Notes: generated from the letters alone by a model not told the origin. A DNA stretch of 64,000 nucleotides from Alkalicoccus saliphilus (GCF_003044065.1 NZ_PZJJ01000007.1:1-64000), one strand, 5' to 3'. Counted from the stretch's first letter, positions 33,298-42,156 are shown. Translations and numbers: made by a program.

Positions 33298-33975
33298 TTA
33301 CTCTATTGTACAGGAAACGTTTTCAGAAAGGAAAAAAGATGCGTTATCCTGCTGCTGATCAAAGGAAAACAGAGACGTTTTCTTGTGGATAGCGTGCATC
33401 GAAGCAAGGTAGGACGTGTAGATAGCAAATAAGTCTCCGGCAGCTGTTCCGCTTTCCAGTTCTCTTTCATGAAACGTACGGAGAGCACTCAAGGTTTCTG
33501 CAGGAAAAAAAGAGTATAAAAGTGCTCTGTCGGTCAGAGAGGCAGGTTTGATATGGATATAGGAATCATAGCTGCTCCATTTCCATTCAGATGGACGGCT
33601 GCAGAGCCCTTCAAAGCATGGAGCAAGATGTATAAATTTACAGAGCTCAATAAAAAAATGTCTGGTCCACACCTTCTGTTCTATATAATGAATTTTCATT
33701 GCGTGACTTTCCGCCGGGTATTTATCCGTCAGGTATTGTCGGTAGGCGTTTTGCAAAAAACGGATAACAGCACCTGGAGGAGCAGCCGTTTCAATTAAAA
33801 GAAGTGTCCGGCGGGGCGTAAGGCTGTAAGCATGCAGATGGAAAGAAAAAATAGTTTTAGCCTCGCTGACAAGGGCAAGAAATTTAAAGCGGTTGGCTTC
33901 TTCCAGAAAACCGGCATCGGTGTCTGCCTGGACACATACAAAATTTCCGTTATACATATGAGAACTGCGGATCAT
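33298..33975 (-). CDS. Degenerate Y1 (IS200/REP-associated tyrosine) transposase-like protein
   Basis: 225 residues. The N-terminal half aligns by eye with RAYT/IS200-type Y1 transposases: FKFLALVSEAKTIFSFHLHAYSL, then AVIRFLQNAYRQYLTDKY, and later ELCKFIHLAPCFEGL and EWKWSSYDSYI, which match the usual RYIHLNPVRAGL and WSSYRAY positions. However, the metal-binding HUH motif (usually MPNHVHLLI) is TPRRTLLLI at residues 53-61, so both His are lost (Arg56, Leu58). The open frame is nevertheless intact, with an AGGAAG site. It is either a decayed transposase or a retained non-catalytic DNA-binding protein. Confidence 0.7.
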   Translation of the reverse strand: MIRSSHMYNGNFVCVQADTDAGFLEEANRFKFLALVSEAKTIFSFHLHAYSLTPRRTLLLIETAAPPGAVIRFLQNAYRQYLTDKYPAESHAMKIHYIEQKVWTRHFFIELCKFIHLAPCFEGLCSRPSEWKWSSYDSYIHIKPASLTDRALLYSFFPAETLSALRTFHERELESGTAAGDLFAIYTSYLASMHAIHKKTSLFSFDQQQDNASFFLSENVSCTIE

Positions 33976-34378
33976 GGAAATCTTCCTATTCTATTATAGT
34001 AGTCATGATAGGGCGGATCGATAAAATACTTTCTTTATAAAAAGGCTGCAGGAGTAATATGTATCTTTATATAATTGCTGTGAGAAAGCAGAGCCGGTGG
34101 AAAATTTCATTTCCGGATTCCGGACTCAAAAAAAGGAGAGCCTGTACTAATAAATCCAATTCTGCAGAGAGCACTTTAAACTATAGGGCGGTTTACATGC
34201 AGGTCCTCATGCCGGAACCTGCCGACGCCTCTTTCAGTAATAAATAATTCCACATCTTTTCCAAAAGTCCTCTATTTTGAAGAAAAATTTTACAGAATGA
34301 AAAAAAGAGGTGTTTTTCAGCTGGATATAGGGAAAAGACTATTTATGGAATCACGTAACGGGATTTGTCTGCCAATAA
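33976..34378. other. Intergenic stretch, no supported gene
   Basis: About 400 bp. A 62-codon frame at 34059-34247 has AGGAG four bases before its ATG but no protein-like composition or recognised family, so I do not call it. Confidence 0.4.
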
Positions 34379-34398
34379 TGTGCACCTCAACGTGCACA
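34379..34398. promoter_or_regulatory. Hairpin just before the RBS of the HhH gene
   Basis: TGTGCAC (34379-34385) and GTGCACA (34392-34398) form a perfect 7-bp stem with a 6-nt loop, a few bases before GGGAGAGGGG and the ATG at 34418. Operator or mRNA hairpin; role unknown. Confidence 0.4.
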
Positions 34399-34417
34399 GG
34401 GAGAGGGGTTTATATTC

Positions 34418-35245
34418 ATGAGAAGATGGATTACAGTCGTATCATCTGCACTGGCAGCATGGAAACTGGCACCATACGCCAGAAAGTCAGTGGAAAAATG
34501 GAGAAACACTGAAGAAGATGACAAAGATAGCTCTCGTAAAAAAGGCTCGGCTCCAAAGAAAAAAACCACGAAAAGCAGCAGTGAAAAAAGTACCGGTACA
34601 AAATCAGGCACGAAAAGCGGAGCGAAAAAGGCCGGTACGACCGTAGAAGGAAAAAAGAAAAAAGCTGCTTCGGCAGTTAAGAAAAAGTCAGGAACCGGGA
34701 AAAAGAGTGCTGCAAAAAAAGATACTTATAAAAATACCGGTAAAACACAAAAGAAAAGTGCAGAAAAAGCAGACGCTGAAAAGAGTTCTACGGAAGAAGA
34801 ATCCTACGTACAAACCTCCCTGCTTGAAGGGGAGGCAGAAGCGGAAGGAAAACCACCTGCAGATGAAGGCAGGCGGATAGATGCAGAGGAAACGGAAGAA
34901 GCACCAGAGCAGACATCCGATGAAAAAGAAGTAAAGGGAACATCAGCGGCAAAAGGTAAACAGAAACAAAAAGCAGAAAATAAGGAAGCAAGTGATTCCT
35001 CTGAAACAAAAGAGAAAGAAGAAGACGAAGAAACACCTGAAAAGCTGGGGCCGGTTTTTTATAATATTAACGAAGCTTCAGCCGAAGATCTGGAAAATGT
35101 CCCGAGCATTGGTGCCGATCTCGCAGCCCGTATTGTAGAGGACAGGAAAGAGAACGGCCGGTTTAAAAGTGTGGATGATCTCGGAAGAGTCCGCGGCATC
35201 GGTCAGCGGAAGCTGACACAGATCAGCCGATTCGTCGAAGCTTAA
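34418..35245 (+). CDS. Lysine-rich protein with C-terminal ComEA-like helix-hairpin-helix domain
   Basis: 275 residues in three parts. Residues 1-25 form a short hydrophobic/amphipathic helix (WITVVSSALAAWKLAPYA). Residues about 30-125 are Lys/Ala/Ser/Thr-rich, resembling eukaryotic H1 tails (KKKAASAVKKKSGTGKKSAA), and residues 125-210 are acidic. The last 65 residues are a double HhH module (INEASAEDLENVPSIGADLA, then DDLGRVRGIGQRKLTQI) as in ComEA, which binds DNA without sequence preference. It probably associates with DNA; whether at the membrane or in the nucleoid is unknown. It is a single gene ended by the hairpin at 35251-35281. Confidence 0.75.
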   Translation: MRRWITVVSSALAAWKLAPYARKSVEKWRNTEEDDKDSSRKKGSAPKKKTTKSSSEKSTGTKSGTKSGAKKAGTTVEGKKKKAASAVKKKSGTGKKSAAKKDTYKNTGKTQKKSAEKADAEKSSTEEESYVQTSLLEGEAEAEGKPPADEGRRIDAEETEEAPEQTSDEKEVKGTSAAKGKQKQKAENKEASDSSETKEKEEDEETPEKLGPVFYNINEASAEDLENVPSIGADLAARIVEDRKENGRFKSVDDLGRVRGIGQRKLTQISRFVEA

Positions 35246-35250
35246 TACAG

Positions 35251-35292
35251 GCACACCAGGACGCGATTTTTCCTGGTGTGCTTTTCTTTTTT
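35251..35292 (+). terminator. Rho-independent terminator of the HhH gene
   Basis: GCACACCAGGA (35251-35261) pairs with TCCTGGTGTGC (35271-35281), followed by TTTTCTTTTTTT. Confidence 0.9.
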
Positions 35293-35301
35293 TATGGACT
35301 T

Positions 35302-35555
35302 TGTTAAAGTTCCGGGTTGTTTTTAAGAACTGGAGGCGTCTCTGCCCGGGCATTGATTTTACGGCCTTAAGAGCATCGTTCATGAAAAGCAGTATTTTTA
35401 TATTTACGAAGAAAAAAACGAAGCGGAAAGCAGCCCGTGGAAGAAGGAGATTGGAAGATCCCGCAGGGCGAAGCCTGAGGAAGCTGAAAATCTCCTCCAC
35501 GGCAGGCCGGTTGGAAGCGAAGTGTTTCTCCTGGCATCAACAGCGAACTTTAACA
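35302..35555. repeat. MITE-like dispersed repeat, family B, copy 2
   Basis: 254-bp relative of 4071-4362. The termini are an exact 11-bp inverted repeat, TGTTAAAGTTC (35302-35312) and GAACTTTAACA (35545-35555). The middle can fold as a long interrupted stem: CGTGGA with TCCACG and AGGAGATT with AATCTCCT. No transposase or gene inside. It lies 3' of a plus-strand gene next to its terminator, like copy 1. Confidence 0.78.
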
Positions 35556-35824
35556 TAGCTTTATTTTTAAGGCAGCCTATTAGTTAAGACCGAACGTAAA
35601 CGTTTCGCAGCAAAAGCTGCCACGGTCCCTCTGTCATTACGGAGCTCTAATAGAGCTGTGTTATATAATGAATGCAGGCTTGAAAAAAGTTTTCCATGCC
35701 TCTTCTGCTTTTCAGGCAGAAAGGTATGCCTCGGATGAAAAACGTTTTATAATATACTTCCGGAGCTGAATTACTGCTTTGAAAACGAGAAAATTACTCC
35801 AGAGAAAACAGGAGGAAACATACA
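35556..35824. other. Upstream region of the CAP-protein gene
   Basis: About 270 bp. TATAAT at 35748-35753 is a candidate -10 without a convincing -35. The ribosome site ACAGGAGGAAA precedes the ATG at 35825. Confidence 0.35.
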
Positions 35825-37189
35825 ATGCGAAGAAACCAGGGGGGCGGGTTTTCCACGTTTTTGTTTATCGGAGTTATTTTCTTCATCTGGCTTTATCCGT
35901 TTGAAGTGACAGAGGAGCTGAGGGATGCCGATTCAGAAAGCGTGGAAACACTTTCCACGGAAGAAATAGTTATTGAAGGCGGGAAAATAGAAGATGGGCA
36001 CACCATGGTTTCTTTAAGGGAGCTGTTTGAAGCGATGGACGTGTCATGGGAGGAAGAGGAAGATACGATTGATGCGGAGCGTGAAGAGGAGCGGATCTCT
36101 TTCACAGTTGGAGAAACAGCCGTTTTTGTAAACGAAGAGGAAGAAGAAATGGAAACTCCTCCGGTTGAAATGGAGGATACAGTCTATGTTCCTGTTCGTT
36201 TTACTGCCGAAGCTTTTGATGCGGAAGTGAGCTGGCTGGAAGAAGAAAGTACGGTGCTGATCGAAGATGACCACCGGGAAATTAAGGTACTGATAGAGGA
36301 AGACGAATCTGAAGAAGCCACGAAGGAAAGTGACACAGCAGAAACATTGGAAGTATATGGTGTTTCACTCGGGGATTCTCAGAGCGAAGTGACAGAGGCA
36401 TGGGGAGACCCTGAGAGAGTAACTGACAGCCACTACAGCTTTGAATGGTATACGTATCATGACGATTATGACAATTTTCGAAAAGCCGGTATAGTGAACG
36501 GGGAAGTGGCAGCTCTGTACACAAATACAAATGAACTGCATTCTCCGGACAATTTGGAATTGGAAACATCACGGAATGAGGTCCGTGATATTTTCGGGGA
36601 GCCGGAAGAAGCTATTTTGAAAGGGACAACCAGGTATACTCAGGGAGACACAGAGGAAACGGATCTGTTCCGAGTTTACGATGGCTATTTAACCGTTTAC
36701 TACGACGTACACAGGGAAGATGCGGCTACAGCAGTGCAGCTGATAGACGAAGATGTTGAGCAGGAACTGAGCGGCTATTATGCAGAAGGTTCCGAAGAGC
36801 TCGCAGAAGACTTCTCGAGGCAGATGTTCGATCTTGTTAATGCCGACCGTGTGAAATTTGATGAGGAACCACTGGAATGGAACGATGAAGTAGCCCGGGC
36901 AGCTCTCGGGCATAGTGAAGATATGGCAGAAAGAGGCTATTTTGGTCACGAGTCACCGGAAGGGACGTCTCCTTTTGACAGACTGGACGATGAAGGCCTG
37001 ACGTATACCCGTGCAGGAGAAAATATTGCAGCGGGCCAGCCGAGTGCGATTATGGCAGAGCAGGGACTCATGAACTCAGAAGGCCACCGCCGCAACATTC
37101 TCAGCAGCCAGTTTGAGGAGCTGGGAGTTGGAACAGATTTTGACGAGGAAGATCGTCCATTCTTTACGCAGAAATTTTATACGAGGTAA
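35825..37189 (+). CDS. Secreted/anchored CAP-domain protein with copper-amine-oxidase N-like domain
   Basis: 454 residues. An N-terminal hydrophobic segment (about 8-25) exports or anchors it. Residues about 45-155 form a copper-amine-oxidase-N-like (stalk) domain (HTMVSLRELFEAMDVSW; YVPVRFTAEAFDAEVSW). Residues about 175-310 match the CAP-associated N-terminal domain found in YlbC-like proteins (GVSLGDSQSEVTEAWGDPER, repeated as TSRNEVRDIFGEPEEA). Residues about 325-454 are the CAP/SCP domain (LVNADRVKFDEEPLEWNDEV, HSEDMAERGYFGHESPEG, NIAAGQ, MNSEGHRRNILSSQFEELGVG). Very acidic throughout. Role at the cell surface is not known; CAP proteins in bacilli are often spore- or wall-related. Confidence 0.88.
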   Translation: MRRNQGGGFSTFLFIGVIFFIWLYPFEVTEELRDADSESVETLSTEEIVIEGGKIEDGHTMVSLRELFEAMDVSWEEEEDTIDAEREEERISFTVGETAVFVNEEEEEMETPPVEMEDTVYVPVRFTAEAFDAEVSWLEEESTVLIEDDHREIKVLIEEDESEEATKESDTAETLEVYGVSLGDSQSEVTEAWGDPERVTDSHYSFEWYTYHDDYDNFRKAGIVNGEVAALYTNTNELHSPDNLELETSRNEVRDIFGEPEEAILKGTTRYTQGDTEETDLFRVYDGYLTVYYDVHREDAATAVQLIDEDVEQELSGYYAEGSEELAEDFSRQMFDLVNADRVKFDEEPLEWNDEVARAALGHSEDMAERGYFGHESPEGTSPFDRLDDEGLTYTRAGENIAAGQPSAIMAEQGLMNSEGHRRNILSSQFEELGVGTDFDEEDRPFFTQKFYTR

Positions 37190-37238
37190 TTCTGCCGGGA
37201 TGAAGCTGCTCTTCCGGAATATTACTCTTCATAAAAAA

Positions 37239-37270
37239 AGACCCGCTGTCTTTAAACTGACAGCGGGTCT
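37239..37270. terminator. Rho-independent terminator after the CAP gene, abutting repeat R1
   Basis: AGACCCGCTGTC (37239-37250) pairs with GACAGCGGGTCT (37259-37270), preceded by an A-run. The R1 repeat starts at 37271, where the plus-strand T-run would be. Confidence 0.88.
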
Positions 37271-37480
37271 TCAGGCTGGTTTATAAAGTGTTTTTTATAC
37301 ATGCCTATGCACTTCCCTGCTTTCGCCTCCGCAGGACGTTTCCGGGCGGGGGGCCATCGCGGGACGCCTGCGGGAAAGCAAGAGCTGAAGATCCACCGGG
37401 GAAGACATTCCCCGGTTAGCTGAAGCCTTGCCGGCGGCAAGCGAGCGTTGGGCTGCGCCCTTCCTATACAGATAGCCGCT
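37271..37480 (+). repeat. Chimeric or truncated R1 repeat, copy 3
   Basis: 37271-37350 matches the left end of the other R1 copies (TTATAAAGTGTTTTTTATAC, GCTTTCGCCTCCGCAGGACG). From 37351 onward the sequence is unrelated to them and instead has its own hairpin (CCGGGGAA/TTCCCCGG around 37395-37415). The right end cannot be fixed. The gene that follows is on the plus strand. Confidence 0.7.
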
Positions 37481-37642
37481 CAAAAAGAGAGATCTGCTAA
37501 AAAGGAGAGCTCTCTTTCTATAAACTGAGTTTTGTCCCACCCTCCTCTTTTGTTCCATTAAGCCCTGCCGTTTTTCTTTGCCGCTGATTTCTAATTCAGC
37601 TATACTTTACAAAGATGGAATTTGAGACGGGGAGGAAGCCTT

Positions 37643-38497
37643 ATGAACGATTACAGCATACGGATGCTTAACGGGGACGATATCCGGCTTTATGAGAAAA
37701 TGGATACGGGAATTGAAAACGACTATATCGTCCGTATTTTCGACCGGCTGACAGAAGGGCGCAGTGAGATGTACGGCCTGTTTACAGAGGACCGTCTCGT
37801 CAGCACAGCCGGTTATACGCTGTTTGCCGGCTGCTACGCGATGCTCGGTCGTCTCAGGAGCGACAGAAATTACCGCGGCCGTTCCTTCGCGACGACACTC
37901 ATGAATTATGTGAAAGAACAGGCGCTCTCGAGGCCGCATATTCAATGGGTTGGGGGAAACACCGAGGAGCAGAATGCACCGGCAAGACATGTACTCTCCA
38001 ATATCGGACTGGAGAAGCAGGCTGTACTGCAGATCGCAGCTGCCGATCAAGTCAACGACCTTGCTTCAGGAGAAGCCCCGTGGCGGCAGATCACCGATGA
38101 TAAAAAGAAACGTCTCTGGCTGCGGGAAACGTTTCTTGAATCAGGGAGAATATTTCCGTATGAGTGCTACTATCCTTTTCCGGCTGATGAAGCACTTTTT
38201 GGTCATGAAAATTTAAATACGTGGCGTTTTTATGAAAATTCTTCAGGCACCCGCTATATGCTCACGAAAATTGATACGAAGGACCGGACCTACCTGCACG
38301 TCATTTATCCGTGGCAGGATTACAGGAATCAAAACGGCCTGTGGGAAACAATTGCTGCTGAACAAGCACGGTCAGAGCATGAACTTCAGGAACAGCTGCA
38401 GATCTGGCTGGATGTTCAGGACGGCGGGGCCCTGCCTGAAAACCACCCGTTTGAACTGCGGTCAAGATGGACGCTTTATGGCAAACAAACAAACTAG
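37643..38497 (+). CDS. GNAT-family N-acetyltransferase
   Basis: 284 residues. The acetyl-CoA binding motif is seen in LGRLRSDRNYRGRSFATTLM (R/Q-x-x-G-x-G/S-like, here RNYRGRSFA) at about residues 72-90, with beta strands on either side typical of the GNAT fold in the first 140 residues. The C-terminal half (about 150-284) is less conserved and may form a second, degenerate GNAT-like lobe. Substrate unknown. A TTG at 37622 is in frame, but the ATG at 37643 follows GGGGAGG. Ends at the terminator at 38499. Confidence 0.82.
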   Translation: MNDYSIRMLNGDDIRLYEKMDTGIENDYIVRIFDRLTEGRSEMYGLFTEDRLVSTAGYTLFAGCYAMLGRLRSDRNYRGRSFATTLMNYVKEQALSRPHIQWVGGNTEEQNAPARHVLSNIGLEKQAVLQIAAADQVNDLASGEAPWRQITDDKKKRLWLRETFLESGRIFPYECYYPFPADEALFGHENLNTWRFYENSSGTRYMLTKIDTKDRTYLHVIYPWQDYRNQNGLWETIAAEQARSEHELQEQLQIWLDVQDGGALPENHPFELRSRWTLYGKQTN

Positions 38498-38498
38498 A

Positions 38499-38532
38499 AA
38501 AAACTTCCACCGGATGAGGTGGAAGTTTTTTT
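38499..38532. terminator. Bidirectional rho-independent terminator
   Basis: AAAAACTTCCACC (38499-38511) pairs with GGTGGAAGTTTTT (38518-38530), between convergent genes. Confidence 0.93.
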
Positions 38533-38540
38533 CTGAAAAA

Positions 38541-41500
38541 TTAATTGAAATAGTCGATAAAGGCATCGCGTATAGCTTCCGCTGCAAGCTCGCGGTAGGA
38601 ATTCTGACGGAGTTTGTTTCCGTCAGTAGGATGATCTGTAAAAGCTATTTCAAGCAGGGCACTTGGAATCTGGGTGGAACTGATCACAGTGAAGTTAGCT
38701 TGATCAACACGGCGGTACCGTGTCCCCATTTTTGCTACTGTATGATTCTGCATATGATTGGCAAGTCTCTGGCTGTTATTAGCCTGAAAACGGTTGTTCC
38801 AGAATGTTTCAGTCCCGTGTGCCGCTCCATTAAATGCATTTGTATGAATGCTCAGGAATGCATCGGCACCGGAACGGTTTGCCACAAAGGCACGTTGACT
38901 TAAGGAGAAAAAGATATCTGTACGGCGGACCATAATTACTTCCGCACCTGCAGCACGCAGCAGTTCTTCCGCACGAAGACTAACATCGAGTACAATATCT
39001 TTTTCTCTAAGACTGCCCGATACAGCGCCTGGATCATGCCCACCATGTCCGGCATCGAGCACAACTGTGCGTCCAGCTAGTGGGCCGGAACCTGCAGACG
39101 ACTTCGAGGCGAACTGCACGTAACCAGCAGAAACATATCCGGTCTTATTACCATCATAGCGGATCTGATGCCAGCTGTTTGCAGAACCAGAGCTGTGAGT
39201 GGAAAGAACTTCAACTCGTGTATTAGAACCGAGATTATCAAGGACTCTGTGACCGGACCCTGGACCGGAACGAACATTTAAAGAAGTTCCGTTCGTGTAG
39301 GCAATCTGATTCGGCCCATTAAAATCGCTTCCTGGATCCGGAGTTGAAGAGGTATTAATAAGGCTTCCGGAAACAAAGGCGGTTCCTCCGTTAAAGATAA
39401 TTCGATACCAGCCGCTCTGTTCACCAACAATCGTTACTACCGTGCCGTTGGCAATAGAACCGACGATACCATAACTCGTACTCGGCCCGCTGCGTACATT
39501 TAGTGCAGTGGCTGTAACAACACCAGTCATAGCTGCCTCATTGAGCAGTTTTGACAAAGTTTCGAGCGTTGAATCATCTGCAATGCCGTTTACTGTAAGT
39601 CCATTGGCAGACTGGAAAGCACGTACAGCTTGAACTGTAGCGGCATCATAAGAAGCTGATGGAGTGGATGAAAAGTTACCATAGCCGAGATCAGCGAGGT
39701 CCCGTTTCAGCTCACGGACATGATCACCGGAAGCTCCCTCATAAAAAGCAGTTTTTAAAGCTTCAGTAATAGTATCAAGTACGAACTGATCCGGGATACC
39801 AGTCGCCGGAAGGGTGTAGGCCAGCTGGAAATCTTCAACAACGCCCATTGTTACCGGGCCGAATTTGTTGGACGGTGAGGACGGGAAGTTTCCAAACCCG
39901 AGGTTCGTTAAATTGATTTTAAGGTCGCGGATATGTTCGCCGGAAGCTCCGTCATAAAAAGCGGTTGTCAGAGCCTGGGCCACCGCATCAAGCGTGCGCT
40001 GATCCGGGATGCCGGTGACGGAAAGCCCGTGAGCCCGCTGGAAATCTTCGACAACACCCATCGTTACCGGACCGAAACGGTCGGACGGTGAGGACGGAAA
40101 GTTTCCGAACCCGAGGTTTGTCAGGTCATGCTTCAAATCGCGGATGTGTTCGCCGGAAGCTCCGTCATAAAAAGCGGTTGTCAGAGCCTGGGTCACCGCA
40201 TCAAGCGTGCGCTGATCCGGGATGCCGGTGACGGAAAGCCCGTGAGCCCGCTGGAAATCTTCGACAACACCCATCGTTACCGGACCAAAGCGGTCGGACG
40301 GTGAGGACGGAAAGTTTCCGAACCCGAGGTTTGTCAGGTCATGCTTCAAATCGCGGATATAATCGCCAGATGCCCCGTTATAAAAGCTTCCCTCAAGTTC
40401 CTCTGCGATCAGAGTCAGCATGGTTTCCGTGGGAAGGCCTGTTGTTTCAAGGCCGTAAGCTTTTTGGAAATCCTCGACAACACCCATTGTTACTGGACCG
40501 AAACGGTCAGAGGGAGAAGACGGAAAATTTCCAAACCCAAGGTTTGTCAGGTCATGCTTCAAGCTGCGGATATACTCACCGGAAGCACCGTCATAAAATT
40601 CACCGATAGAAGTAGAAGTTTGACTTAATGCTTTCAAGTCACCATTTAATTCCGCTTTCATCATATCGAGCATTTCATTTGTTGGCAGACCATCTACTTT
40701 AAGACCGAAAGCCCGTTGGAAATCTTCGACAACACCCATTGTTACTGGACCGAAACGGTCAGAGGGGGAGGACGGGAAGTTTCCAAACCCGAGGTTCGTC
40801 AGGTCAAGTTTCAAGTCTCGGATATACTCGCCGGAAGCACCGTTGTAGAAGTCACCAATGTATGTGTAGGTAGAGTCGTTATCTGCAGTGAAAGTAGAAA
40901 ACGTAGAGAAGGAAGAGAAAGAAGCTTTTTCTTCGGAGCTGTCTTCTTCAACAGCGTGTTCCTCGGAGTTTTCGTCTTCGTTTACAGCGTTTTCTTCGGA
41001 GGAATTTTCAGAGCTGTCTTCTTCAACAGCGTGTTCCTCGGAGTTTTCGTCTTCGTTTACAGCGTTTTCTTCGGAGGAATTTTCGGAGCTGTTTTCTTCA
41101 ACAGCGTGTTCCTCGGAGTTTTCGTCTTCGTTTACAGCGTTTTCTTCATCTGTCGATTCAGCGCTGAGCTCGAGAGCAGTTTCTGTTTTGTTACCGGCTG
41201 GATCCAGCAGTTGAAAAATGAATTCTGTGTCCTCAGTGATTTCTGGAAGCTCGATGGAAAAAGTGCCGTCTTCGGCAATTTCGATATGGAGCTCCTCAAC
41301 CTCTTCAAGAGCTTTGGAATCCATCGTTAATTCCAGGTTCTGCGCACTGAGTCCGTAATCTTCCAGAGGACTCGCAGCAGTACCGGATAAAGTTTCATCT
41401 TCGATATCCAGCTTAGGTTGTTCACTTAAGTGAATGAAAGAGCCATACGTAATATCCGGATCTTCTAAAGACCCGATAAAGTACCGGCCGTCCTCGAGAT

Positions 41501-41834
41501 CCAGCTCAATAATTTCTTCATCTTCCAAAAGTTCAAAGGACCAGTTAAATCCCTTTTCTTCTTCTTCCAGCTTCATTTCACCTAATAAACCGTCTTCGTC
41601 GAGTAATGCGAGCGCATCATCATCAGGAGTTTTCTCAAATGAGAGATGCAGCTCCTCTTCCAGCTGCTGGTTAAACAGAGCTGGTGAAATTTCTGCTTCA
41701 GCTGTTTCCTTTTCTGGAAATAAATCATTTAAAACGTCCTCTGCCGATCCTGCAGATGCAGGGAGGGCGGAAGTCATAAATAACAGCGAAGCAAGGCCAG
41801 TAATACCTGTGTTTTTTGCTAAGTGCTTCTTCAA
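38541..41834 (-). CDS. Large secreted N-acetylmuramoyl-L-alanine amidase with six peptidoglycan-binding repeats
   Basis: 1097 residues from a TTG at 41834 (AAAGGAG 8 nt upstream; the open frame continues to 41894 but lacks a site there). Signal peptide about 1-30 ends at LPASA. Then an acidic region, three 25-residue repeats rich in Glu/Asn/Ser (unit begins ENAVNEDENSEEHAVEE), six PG_binding_1 repeats of about 71-85 residues (FYNGASGEYIRDLKLDLTNL), two bacterial SH3 domains (TALNVRSGPSTSYGIVG; TSLNVRSGPGSGHRV) and the zinc amidase_3 domain (VVLDAGHGGHDPGAVSG, SIHTNAFNGAAHGTE, LLEIAFTDHP). It cuts the MurNAc-L-Ala bond of peptidoglycan. Two of the repeat units are nearly identical at DNA level. 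Confidence 0.94.
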   Translation of the reverse strand: MKKHLAKNTGITGLASLLFMTSALPASAGSAEDVLNDLFPEKETAEAEISPALFNQQLEEELHLSFEKTPDDDALALLDEDGLLGEMKLEEEEKGFNWSFELLEDEEIIELDLEDGRYFIGSLEDPDITYGSFIHLSEQPKLDIEDETLSGTAASPLEDYGLSAQNLELTMDSKALEEVEELHIEIAEDGTFSIELPEITEDTEFIFQLLDPAGNKTETALELSAESTDEENAVNEDENSEEHAVEENSSENSSEENAVNEDENSEEHAVEEDSSENSSEENAVNEDENSEEHAVEEDSSEEKASFSSFSTFSTFTADNDSTYTYIGDFYNGASGEYIRDLKLDLTNLGFGNFPSSPSDRFGPVTMGVVEDFQRAFGLKVDGLPTNEMLDMMKAELNGDLKALSQTSTSIGEFYDGASGEYIRSLKHDLTNLGFGNFPSSPSDRFGPVTMGVVEDFQKAYGLETTGLPTETMLTLIAEELEGSFYNGASGDYIRDLKHDLTNLGFGNFPSSPSDRFGPVTMGVVEDFQRAHGLSVTGIPDQRTLDAVTQALTTAFYDGASGEHIRDLKHDLTNLGFGNFPSSPSDRFGPVTMGVVEDFQRAHGLSVTGIPDQRTLDAVAQALTTAFYDGASGEHIRDLKINLTNLGFGNFPSSPSNKFGPVTMGVVEDFQLAYTLPATGIPDQFVLDTITEALKTAFYEGASGDHVRELKRDLADLGYGNFSSTPSASYDAATVQAVRAFQSANGLTVNGIADDSTLETLSKLLNEAAMTGVVTATALNVRSGPSTSYGIVGSIANGTVVTIVGEQSGWYRIIFNGGTAFVSGSLINTSSTPDPGSDFNGPNQIAYTNGTSLNVRSGPGSGHRVLDNLGSNTRVEVLSTHSSGSANSWHQIRYDGNKTGYVSAGYVQFASKSSAGSGPLAGRTVVLDAGHGGHDPGAVSGSLREKDIVLDVSLRAEELLRAAGAEVIMVRRTDIFFSLSQRAFVANRSGADAFLSIHTNAFNGAAHGTETFWNNRFQANNSQRLANHMQNHTVAKMGTRYRRVDQANFTVISSTQIPSALLEIAFTDHPTDGNKLRQNSYRELAAEAIRDAFIDYFN

Positions 41835-42156
41835 TAAATCCGCTCCTTTCTCTATTTGTGTTCTTTGTCGTGAATGACTTGAGCTTCCAGACAACTTACA
41901 TTGTTTTGTATGGATGAAAAATTAAGGAAAATATTCACCACGATAGTAAGTTTATTACATCCTAAACAATAATACATGCTACTTTTCTTGATATTCTTCG
42001 TAGATAAGCAAACTTAATAATCTTGTAACATTTCTTTCCTTTCAATTGTATGAAATATCATTTCAATTAAACGAAAATGACTTTCATTATGATATAATAT
42101 GACGTTGGAATGCCCGTGACATCCGCTACAAAATCCGAAAAACCGGGAGTTTTCAT
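41835..42156. promoter_or_regulatory. Divergent promoter region between the amidase and the surface-polymer operon
   Basis: AT-rich, about 320 bp. TATAAT at 42094-42099 is a good -10 candidate for the operon; no clear -35 is seen. An inverted repeat TGAAAT (42051-42056) / ATTTCA (42061-42066) lies about 30 bp upstream of it and could be an operator. Confidence 0.4.

Noticed and set aside
34059-34247. 62-codon frame with an AGGAG four bases upstream
   Set aside because: Spacing is short, composition is not protein-like, and no family is recognised.
40716-41330. Plus-strand frame with repeated VFLGVFVFVYSVFFGG
   Set aside because: Antisense shadow of the acidic Glu/Asn repeats of the amidase.
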